DNA from: Beroe ovata
Taxonomy: Eukaryota; Ctenophora; Nuda; Beroida; Beroidae
Direction of reading: 5' to 3'
Assembly: GCA_946803715.1 (NCBI GenBank)
Contig: CAMPET010000076.1
Location: 233,836 to 248,005 of the forward strand
DNA length: 14,170 bases
The position numbers and the translations under genes were made by a program. Positions 8,776 through 14,170 of this stretch are shown here, in pieces; the stretch's first letter is position 1; every line of letters starts with the position of its first letter. The notes under the pieces are model-generated. The model was not told the origin of the DNA. It was given only the letters and a program-made list of their open reading frames with translations, and ran no database searches.

Positions 8776-8828
8776 AGTTCCCAGGCTTGTTATTGTCACT
8801 GACAAAAGGACTATTGAGAGAGAGGTGT
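8769..8828 (+). CDS. candidate first coding exon, unknown protein (partial)
   Basis: ATG at 8769 has A at -3 and G at +4, a strong Kozak context, and sits just after the CCAAT/E-box cluster. The frame reads MAEFPGLLLSLTKGLLRER and then runs into GT repeats and stops at 8838-8840. Two donors could end the exon: AG|GTGTGT after 8824, or TGT|GTATGT after 8828. The peptide is hydrophobic with basic residues near its end and could be a signal or mitochondrial leader, but it is too short to assign. The same frame is open upstream to an ATG at 8610; I prefer 8769 because the promoter motifs lie between. No family is recognised. A chance frame remains possible. Confidence 0.28.
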
Positions 8829-8840
8829 GTATGTGTGTGA

Positions 8841-9070
8841 TATGAAAGTGTTAATTAATCAGTAGAGAATTGGATTTATATTCGGGTTATCTTGGCTGCC
8901 AGCCTCACATATTCTGCATTATCATCGTAGATATTGCCTATAGTGTTGACAATAGCTGGCCCATGTTTTTATCAGCGCGCGCGCACCTTATCGCATCTCA
9001 ATATTATGCTCATTGTAGTGGCATATTATACTGTCATTGTAGGTAGACTTGTTACCTATAATAGAGTGAC
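8841..9070. other. non-coding; GC tract and small hairpin
   Basis: It contains an alternating GCGCGCGCGCAC run (8975-8986), two copies of CATTGTAG (9011, 9035) and a perfect hairpin TAGGTA/TACCTA (9040-9058) right before the minisatellite. If the candidate exon at 8769 is real, this lies in its first intron. Confidence 0.5.
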
Positions 9071-9206
9071 TGTCTACTATCTAGTGTTATCTAGTGTCTA
9101 CTGTTATCAGTGTCTACTGTTATCAGTGTCTACTATCTAGTGTCTACTATCTAGTGTTTACTGTTATCAGTGTCTACTATCTAGTGTTTACTGTTATCAG
9201 TGTCTA
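9071..9206 (+). repeat. minisatellite of 14-bp and 16-bp units
   Basis: Unit A is TGTCTACTATCTAG (14 bp) and unit B is TGTYTACTGTTATCAG (16 bp). The order is A, a truncated A (10 bp), B, B, A, A, B', A, B', then a partial unit, where B' has T for C at position 4. The composite A+B' (30 bp) is present as two perfect adjacent copies (9141-9170 and 9171-9200), which shows recent expansion at the level of the pair. No coding signal. Confidence 0.92.
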
Positions 9207-9282
9207 TGTCTCCTCGTGGAAGTACCACGCACCGAGCTCTATGGTTGAGAACTCCAATATTATGAGTTAGTACTGTCATAAA

Positions 9283-9309
9283 CTATGGTGTTGGTCCACA
9301 TCCCCATAG
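9283..9309. repeat. short inverted repeat CTATGG/CCATAG
   Basis: Perfect 6-bp arms around a 15-base spacer. Low significance on its own. Confidence 0.3.
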
Positions 9310-9361
9310 ATATGAGCAGTAACGCAGACTTTATCTGCCGAATTGTCTGTTTCTCCCACAG

Positions 9362-9441
9362 ATAAGGTCACATATCTTCTATCTCACGGTGTTCCAATGT
9401 GTGACTCTCCCTGACCACGCCCACTTTGAACATTTTACTAG
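9362..9441 (+). CDS. weak candidate internal exon
   Basis: A pyrimidine-rich tract followed by CCCACAG (9341-9361) is one of the better 3' splice sites in the window. The next 80 bases are open in the frame beginning ATA AGG TCA, ending at ACTAG|GTACCC, a mediocre donor. The frame is in phase with the 8769 exon if that exon ends at 8828. The encoded piece (ending LPDHAHFEHFT) matches no family I know. A second frame is open for 17 codons. Chance openness over 80 bases is common. Confidence 0.12.
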
Positions 9442-9469
9442 GTACCCCTTATTTCTCTAAGCAGTAGGT

Positions 9470-9520
9470 ACGTCACTATGACACCACGTGACTGCATCTA
9501 TGACGTAGTAACTAGTACGT
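9470..9520. promoter_or_regulatory. cluster of four ACGT cores
   Basis: ACGT occurs at 9470, 9486, 9503 and 9517, spaced 14-17 bp: TACGTCAC, CACGTGAC, TGACGTAG and TACGTGTT. These are bZIP/bHLH-type cores (CRE half-sites and an E-box). Four in 51 bp is far above background for this tetramer. Function as an enhancer is inference. Confidence 0.3.
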
Positions 9521-10400
9521 GTTTCGCCTCTGTTTTGACGACACACTGATCACAGCGCCTAGTATATGATCATGGGAAAATGCCCCTAGTTAGCATAAAT
9601 TATGTAGAATCGTGTGAATATGGGTCCAGCTATGAGTATCATGACAACACAAGATGGAGAGGTGTGACCGTGCCTGTTTTCCTGAACTGCTCTGACAACT
9701 TGTGTAGTCACTACAGCTCCACTCATTAACGTTGTTTACAGTATATAATGTTGCGCGTCGCTCCCAACACGTGTCAACATAGAACGAGTTTGGGCACGAG
9801 ATTCAGCGATTGGAATGCTAGCTATGTCCTTAGATCCAGTACCCAGCGTACTATTCGGAATCCTCATATTATTATCAATAGGAGAGTGTCATGATCAGTG
9901 ATGAGAAAAGGGTGTGTTACGTAGAAGCAGATATAGCAAAAAGTGAGGTGACACTCATTGTTATAATGAGTCATTGATCGAGAAGCACACCTGTATGTGT
10001 GTGGTTCGAGAACTGACAGCATGTCGTAACTCGCCCTCCTTCTGTCACAATCTATGAATAACAGCTGTAGCTGCTCTCTACAAGAATGACAAGTAGTTTA
10101 GGAATCTTCTCACGATCAGCGAGTGCATGATATGCAGCAGCAGTGGATTATTGTTATACTACTTATAGCATTCTCTGTCGTATAATCTCCTCCACCCTTC
10201 TCCTTCTCTTAGAAGAGAGAGAAGTACGTACTCTATAGTCTATATTCTATATGCATCACTCTGCATGTACGCATCTGCACCACATATACACGCGCGTATC
10301 TTCATGCGTCTTACTGCAACCTCTCTCTCATTTGACTGATGAGCAACTGTTGCTTTTCCTCCGTCTTGTAGCATATATAAAACTGGAAAACGCGCAACAA
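9521..10400. other. no recognised gene
   Basis: There are only short frames, for example 9580-9729 on plus (49 codons, unrecognised). Small structures: TGTAGT-C-ACTACA (9703-9715), overlapping inverted repeats at 9884-9971, palindrome AGTACGTACT (10223-10232), and AGCAAC-T-GTTGCT (10342-10354). A TATATAAAA string lies near 10374-10382 without a convincing gene behind it. Confidence 0.5.
9884..9971. repeat. overlapping inverted repeats with a shared arm
   Basis: GAGTGTCA (9884-9891) pairs with TGACACTC (9949-9956). The second arm overlaps ACTCATT (9953-9959), which pairs with AATGAGT (9965-9971) around a 5-base loop. The two pairings exclude each other. Confidence 0.4.
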
Positions 10401-10402
10401 AT

Positions 10403-10422
10403 TCTCTCTCTCTCTCTCTCTC
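10403..10422. repeat. (CT)n microsatellite
   Basis: Ten uninterrupted TC units. Confidence 0.9.
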
Positions 10423-10498
10423 GGATAAGTTATAGTTCCCACGGTGTGTGGTCGTATGCGTGTGGGGTCACATGACTCCATTCTCATCCTTTCCTTGG

Positions 10499-10558
10499 CT
10501 CTCTCTCTCTCTCATTCTCTCTGCACTACTACTGTTATACACTACTACTACTACTACT
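10499..10558. repeat. (CT)n followed by (ACT)n
   Basis: A CT run (10499-10512) is followed by a few ACT units and then six uninterrupted ACT units (10541-10558). Confidence 0.9.
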
Positions 10559-10910
10559 GCAACTCCATTTATATATGTGTGTGTTTTTATTTTATAGCAG
10601 TGCTCATAATATAGTATTGGATTTTCAAACATGTGACATGCTGTAGGTCAAAAAGCGCACTTTCGTGGGTTCTTTGATAGACCGGGAAGGTTCTAAATGT
10701 TTCACCCTGATTCCGTTATTAGTGCTTGCAATTGTCGATAAATTATTCATGATTTCATCATCTGTATAATACTATAATATTATCCAGAACATGAGATTCA
10801 GAGCAGATGATCCTTATTATTCTACTGTCATTGTGCTCTTTAACGCGCTACACTTTCATCATCATAGTATAGTCTGTCTTTTGTCGTTCTCAGCTTTTCT
10901 TTTGTTTAGT
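10559..10910. other. no recognised gene; long pyrimidine tract at its end
   Basis: It includes ATAATA/TATTAT (10766-10783) and a pyrimidine-rich stretch at 10873-10910 with CAG and TAG endings, which is a strong 3' splice-site candidate on plus. Confidence 0.45.
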
Positions 10911-11027
10911 TGTTTGTTGATGAATCCTTTGTTTGGAGGGTTAGCAGGAACGGTTAGGCATGCTCTGATAGAAGCAATATCTGTTATCCATCAACAATTT
11001 CTCTCAAGGCTGGTTGTACACATATGA
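10911..11027 (+). CDS. weak candidate terminal exon
   Basis: The long pyrimidine tract ending in TTTAG at 10910 is followed by an open frame to TGA at 11025-11027. Its last part (GGLAGTVRHALIEAISVIHQ) looks like an amphipathic helix. Its phase would fit the 8769 exon if that exon ended at 8824. No polyadenylation signal was seen just downstream. No family is recognised. Confidence is low because such frames are frequent by chance. Confidence 0.12.
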   Translation, partial: CLLMNPLFGGLAGTVRHALIEAISVIHQQFLSRLVVHI

Positions 11028-11458
11028 TTCGTGAAGATTTGAGTTAAAATGTCCTACCCTGATGCTTCCACTTTCACTTGATATATATATCATTCCCAAA
11101 TCCTCACTTCCATTCCTACAATATGCATCTTTGCTTGTTCATATCTCTCCGAATTCTACTATTCATGGTAATTACAATGTTTGAAAACAAATCTGGAAGT
11201 CTCATCTCTTTGCTGATTCCACCATGTCAGACATAGTGCTGCTTGCACCCCCACCTCCACAAAAACCCGCGTCTCACGCACTCCAGGGGATTCTCCTCAT
11301 GCTGATGTCATGTTCACCACTGGTCCGACTTGCAGTCGTGTTCCATGACCGTCTGCTTGTGGCAATGACGGTGACATGGTGACATGGTGACATGCCCCTC
11401 TCGACCATTATGCATATTTTATCTGTGTATCTGTGTTCTTGTTCCAGTACCGCGTCTA
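11028..11458. other. no recognised gene
   Basis: It contains the 14-bp palindrome TGATATATATATCA (11079-11092). A short frame at 11226-11384 with a reasonable start context (ACCATGTC) and a PPPP stretch is unrecognised and ends inside an 8-bp repeat. Confidence 0.5.
11371..11394 (+). repeat. 8-bp x3 tandem repeat
   Basis: GTGACATG occurs three times in a row without mismatch. Confidence 0.85.
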
Positions 11459-11471
11459 CGTGTGTGTGTCT
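11459..11471. repeat. short (GT)n tract
   Basis: A GT run directly after a good acceptor-like string (TTCTTGTTCCAG, ending 11447). The frame after that acceptor closes after 22 codons. Confidence 0.7.
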
Positions 11472-11489
11472 GTTATCAGAGATAATTTT

Positions 11490-11564
11490 CGGTACTTACT
11501 CAGATACTCACATTGAACGCAACATGTGATACACATCACGTCATGTGCTCCTGACGGTACTTAC
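11490..11564 (+). repeat. 10-bp direct repeat CGGTACTTAC, period 65
   Basis: Copies lie at 11490-11499 and 11555-11564. On the minus strand each reads GTAAGTACCG, a near-ideal 5' splice-site string. Confidence 0.5.
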
Positions 11565-11891
11565 AGATGTTATCATCATATGTCTGGTCATGGGAACAGT
11601 TAGCAATCTACGGAAAATCTAACCTCTTTGTGCCAGATAATTGAAATAGACATAGGTGTTTGTTCGGTATGGGACACAGTTTGAACCATGCACGCCTGGT
11701 AAGATACCAAGGTCATCACTCATCATACAGAATGCTGAATTGACAGCATCATCGAACTACCTACTGATAATCAGAACTTCTCGATACCTAGAAATTAATA
11801 TTCCTTATTCAATTACACAAAGTAAAAGCCGTACTTGTTTAGTAATGAAATTATCGGTGGTTTTTGTTTATTAACGTGGATATTATATTAA

Positions 11892-12077
11892 TCACATCTG
11901 TTGATATATCAAGTTTCCAGTCTCACGCTGGCCTACCTGACTGCATGACGTAGTTATACCTTCCACAGTATTATTCTGCTTATTATGAAATGGCTCATGA
12001 TCAACCGTATAACTACGAGTTGGGATCTTAGTAGGTGGCGAGTTTACCGAATCTTGTGCCTCAAGAACTGCATAAGA
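11892..12077 (-). CDS. weak candidate exon with tyrosine motifs
   Basis: On the minus strand an acceptor-like TTTCCTCAG ends at 12078 and the frame then runs to TGA at 11892-11894. The segment is polar (Gln, Thr, Val, Glu, Pro), unlike the Leu/Ile/Phe/Cys-rich noise frames. It contains SYAVLE, SYTVDHEP and a C-terminal LIYQQM. YxxL and YxxM are signalling-tail motifs (SH2/PI3K type), so a cytoplasmic receptor tail is conceivable. The frame can also start at an ATG at 12110. An internal CAG|GTAGGC could be a donor instead. No homology is recognised. Confidence 0.15.
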   Translation of the reverse strand, partial: SYAVLEAQDSVNSPPTKIPTRSYTVDHEPFHNKQNNTVEGITTSCSQVGQRETGNLIYQQM

Positions 12078-12141
12078 CTGAGGAAATTGTAATATTACTT
12101 CCAGTACCAAATGGAAGGCAACAAATTGCTTTTCATTTCAA

Positions 12142-12424
12142 TTCCGTACTCATGTGATACCAAACTATTTAACCGTAACTTTATGACTTTCAGTTACTTC
12201 CAGTGTATATTTTGCAAGACGTGGTTTTTTGCACGTGTAAGCATCAGTGAAAACTGGACATCATGGACACCCACAAAGAAAAGCGTGGTTCTATCAGTCT
12301 TGTGTCAATGTGTCATAATGCCACTTCATTTTTCCAATAGTGCAACTGCATACCCAAGCGTACATTTATTGTTTCTGCCTGTGTCTGTACGTCACTTTGT
12401 GTGTGTGTGTGTGTGTGTGTGTGT
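12142..12424 (+). repeat. first copy of exact direct duplication
   Basis: Bases 12142-12397 are identical to 12426-12681. This copy ends in a 27-base TG run that stops at the N. Any open frame through it is duplicated sequence, not a longer gene. Confidence 0.95.
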
Positions 12425-12425
12425 N
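12425..12425. other. single N: assembly join
   Basis: The N lies between a (TG)n end and a block identical to sequence 284 bp upstream. This is the pattern left when overlapping contig ends are abutted with a nominal one-base gap. Confidence 0.9.
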
Positions 12426-12699
12426 TTCCGTACTCATGTGATACCAAACTATTTAACCGTAACTTTATGACTTTCAGTTACTTCCAGTGTATATTTTGCA
12501 AGACGTGGTTTTTTGCACGTGTAAGCATCAGTGAAAACTGGACATCATGGACACCCACAAAGAAAAGCGTGGTTCTATCAGTCTTGTGTCAATGTGTCAT
12601 AATGCCACTTCATTTTTCCAATAGTGCAACTGCATACCCAAGCGTACATTTATTGTTTCTGCCTGTGTCTGTACGTCACTTTGTGTGTGTGTGTGTGTG
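12426..12699 (+). repeat. second copy of exact direct duplication
   Basis: It is identical to 12142-12397 over 256 bases, then enters a TG run of 18 bases that continues into unique sequence (CGTATCTGTG). The only difference between copies is TG tract length. Confidence 0.95.
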
Positions 12700-13087
12700 C
12701 GTATCTGTGTCTGTCTGTGAGGGAATGCCTCATTTTATGCGTCTCATCACTTTCCATTTTACTACACTGTAGAATACACAGGCGGGTGTACCAGCACGTT
12801 TCTTATCTGCAATACGTATTGCCCTGCTATCAGCTGTTATATCATACTGTATAGCAGCTATCCCGCCACTTCTATCATCAGAATTGTTTTTGAAATTGGT
12901 TGACCGACAGTCGCTATGATTGCAGTTCATTCATATTTTACTGATGCCTACATATTATATTTGACACGTTAATTTTCAGTTGAATTGTGTCCTGACTTTT
13001 GCTGATTTTTAGTGTCATGTCTTGTGTCGGCAGTTGTGTCAATTTATATTCTTGCCGTGGTAATGAATTTTGATGGGATCAGAGCAG
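12700..13087. other. no recognised gene; palindromes
   Basis: It contains the perfect 14-bp palindrome GCAATACGTATTGC (12809-12822), and two bases further CTGCTAT/ATAGCAG arms (12824-12830 and 12851-12857). Acceptor-like TTTTCAG and TTTTTAG strings occur near 12978 and 13012 with no convincing exon. Confidence 0.5.
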
Positions 13088-13194
13088 TTGTGTGTGTGTG
13101 TCTGTGTGCGTCTGTGTGTGTCTGGTGGGTGTCTGTGTGCGTCTGTGTGTGTGTCTGGTGGGTGTCTGGTGGGTGTCTGTGTACGTCTGTGTGC
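13088..13194 (+). repeat. GT-rich minisatellite, 31-33-bp unit
   Basis: A (GT)n start is followed by units of the form GTCTGTGTGC-GTCTGTGTG(TG)-TCTGGTGGGT at 13100-13130 and 13131-13163, a partial GTCTGGTGGGT (13164-13174) and a closing variant with TAC for TGC. It explains the Thr/His/Pro-rich minus-strand frames here. Confidence 0.85.
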
Positions 13195-13436
13195 CATATC
13201 GCTGACAATACATGATCGGTTTTGAGAGTTTGATCTTGTGAAATGCTTTGCATCAGAGATACGATATTGAATATTGATTATGCGTCCAGTTTCCATGCGA
13301 GCCCTAAATCTGACAGTTCGAATAAAAAGCGTAGCTTTTAAGCAGCTCTCGACCATTTCAAATTAATCACAATTTTGATACAGTTATCGTTGAAATACCA
13401 TCATCATATCTGTCCAAAGCAATAATAAAGGGTACC
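13195..13436. other. no recognised gene
   Basis: AT-rich non-coding DNA. AATAAA at 13321-13326 is followed by a small hairpin AAAAGC-GTA-GCTTTT (13325-13339). The AATAAA could be a polyadenylation signal for a plus-strand transcript, but no coding sequence leads into it. Confidence 0.45.
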
Positions 13437-13446
13437 GCGCGTGCGC
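13437..13446 (-). promoter_or_regulatory. NRF1-like site
   Basis: On the minus strand GCGCACGCGC matches the NRF1 core GCGCAYGCGC exactly. NRF1 sites are typical of TATA-less promoters of housekeeping and nuclear-encoded mitochondrial genes. No adjacent gene is recognised. Confidence 0.3.
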
Positions 13447-13615
13447 TTGATATTTGACTGACAGATGTCGTGATTGTTCACGTTATTTTTACACATCGCA
13501 TAACTCTCTCACCCTGATGTAGTTATTGTCTGTGACGCTGTGTTAGGGTAGCAACCCCACCCCGCCACAATATGTTTATTGACATACGCAGTGATTGCAG
13601 CGCTCGGCACACCGC

Positions 13616-13646
13616 TATATAAGTCCTGACACATTTATTATCATTT
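13616..13646 (+). promoter_or_regulatory. TATA box and initiator-like sequence
   Basis: TATATAAG at 13616-13623 matches the TATA consensus, and TCATTTC at 13641-13647 fits the initiator YYANWYY with A at 13643, 27 bases from the first T of the box. That spacing is slightly short. It would start transcription right before the paired hairpins. Confidence 0.3.
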
Positions 13647-13684
13647 CAGTGTCGGGATAACACTGATCGGTACATAATACCGAT
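13647..13684. repeat. two directly abutting perfect hairpins
   Basis: CAGTGT-(7)-ACACTG at 13647-13665 is followed without a gap by ATCGGTA-(5)-TACCGAT at 13666-13684. Each is 19 bases with perfect arms (6 and 7 bp). They would lie in the 5' leader of any transcript from the TATA box upstream, 11 bases before an ATG at 13696. Confidence 0.5.
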
Positions 13685-13695
13685 AGGTAGCTGCC

Positions 13696-13902
13696 ATGAT
13701 ATCGTATGATACAAGAGTCTTCCGCGTTCCATATTTTGGTGGTGAAGTTATTCTTGTTGGTCCCGATTTCGTTACTTTTCCCAAGTTGCAATTACACTCC
13801 AGATCAGCCCCGTTTTTAGGAGGTTGCTCATTACCTCACATGGTCTGTTATCAGATTCATCATTCCAAAGTTCATTGTTTTATTAATAAAATCCATTGGT
13901 AG
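13696..13902 (+). CDS. small open frame, doubtful
   Basis: ATG at 13696 (GCCATGA, G at -3) opens 68 codons ending at TAG (13900-13902). It sits downstream of the TATA/initiator and the paired hairpins, and AATAAA overlaps its end at 13885-13890. The arrangement is that of a tiny complete transcription unit, but the protein (with VPYFGGEVILVGPDFVTFPK) is unrecognised and the length is within chance expectation. It could equally be a non-coding RNA or nothing. Confidence 0.13.
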   Translation: MISYDTRVFRVPYFGGEVILVGPDFVTFPKLQLHSRSAPFLGGCSLPHMVCYQIHHSKVHCFINKIHW

Positions 13903-13974
13903 AATTTCATGAATCAGTGGTGATGTAACTGCATGTGGTGGCAGCGTGTTGTGATGAGTTTGTCAGGACCTAAG

Positions 13975-14094
13975 TCACGTGATAAAAGTGGGCAAAACAT
14001 ACTTTTTTCGCGAAAATTGAAACAATCTCTTAACTTTTGACGTATCAATTTATCACATGATTCCCCGTGGCAGCAGGAAAATTTATTTCATTGG
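13975..14094. promoter_or_regulatory. E-box, E2F palindrome and inverted CCAAT
   Basis: Seen: TCACGTGAT (CACGTG 13976-13981, CLEAR/M-box-like), TTTTCGCGAAAA (14005-14016, a perfect 12-bp palindrome with the E2F core), and ATTGG (14090-14094, inverted CCAAT). E2F plus CCAAT is a common layout in cell-cycle promoters. No coding start is recognised in the remaining 75 bases, so the orientation is unknown; a gene could begin beyond the window. Confidence 0.3.
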
Positions 14095-14129
14095 GTAGAC
14101 AGGATGCGTCAAATTTGCAGAAGCGCACG

Positions 14130-14170
14130 CACACATACATACACACACACACACACAAACAAAAAAAAAC
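14130..14170. repeat. (AC)n microsatellite and A-rich end
   Basis: AC units with CAT interruptions pass into CAAAC and nine A. It is truncated by the window edge. Confidence 0.9.

Noticed and set aside
9071-9206. CRISPR-like array
   Set aside because: Units are tandem with no unique spacers; it is a minisatellite in eukaryotic DNA.
10003-10013. GGTTCGAGAAC resembling a tRNA B box
   Set aside because: No A box at the right distance and no cloverleaf arms or acceptor stem can be drawn.
12111-12772. Frames of about 120 codons on plus
   Set aside because: They run through the duplicated block, the N and TG repeats; the duplication offset (284) is not a multiple of three.
13039-13356. 105-codon and 69-codon minus-strand frames, Thr/His/Pro-rich
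   Set aside because: Most of their length is a translation of the GT-rich minisatellite.
13642-13665. CAGTGT hairpin as an iron-responsive element
   Set aside because: In an IRE the CAGUGN is the loop with a bulged C five bases below; here CAGTGT is part of the stem and the flanks do not pair.

Overview
The window looks like intergenic and/or intronic DNA from a eukaryote, most likely an invertebrate animal. It has no densely packed open frames, no ribosome-binding sites or operon spacing, many dinucleotide microsatellites ((AC)n/(GT)n, (CT)n), short minisatellites, GT-AG splice-like signals and eukaryotic promoter motifs. The only open frames longer than about 100 codons run through (GT)n tracts or an assembly duplication. 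Open frames of 60-95 codons are expected by chance at this AT-rich composition. I recognise no protein family anywhere. A sponge or another small-genome invertebrate is possible, but this is a guess.

Layout. 1-18 is an (AC)n tract at the window edge. 19-2440 has no recognisable gene; it holds a CpG/E-box cluster near 955-1015 and an exact 18-bp inverted repeat (844-861 and 2325-2342) that would bracket a 1.5-kb interval. 2441-4660 is non-coding, with short imperfect direct duplications, an RFX-like palindrome, a full CRE, an (AC)n tract and a TAAT-rich stretch. 4670-7740 is non-coding, with many short inverted repeats, a CArG box and a 22-nt alternating purine-pyrimidine tract. 7765-7861 is a nested foldback (MITE-like). 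It is followed by (GT)n-rich DNA to about 8312.

The best gene-start candidate is at 8700-8830 on the plus strand: two inverted CCAAT boxes 30 bp apart, a CACGTG E-box, and an ATGGCGG start context that opens a short frame ending at possible splice donors. Possible downstream exons (9362-9441 or 10911-11027) are weak. 9071-9206 is a minisatellite built from 14-bp and 16-bp units. 9207-12110 is mostly featureless, with CT and ACT microsatellites and one weak minus-strand exon candidate (11892-12077).

12142-12699 is an exact direct duplication separated by a single N, almost certainly an unmerged contig overlap. 13088-13194 is a GT-rich minisatellite. 13437-13905 has an NRF1-like site, a TATA box, two directly abutting hairpins, a short open frame and AATAAA. 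13975-14094 combines a CLEAR-like E-box, an E2F palindrome and an inverted CCAAT. The window ends in (AC)n/A-rich DNA.

Nothing here supports a defined multi-gene system. The most useful results are the assembly duplication, the promoter candidate and a few repeat structures.
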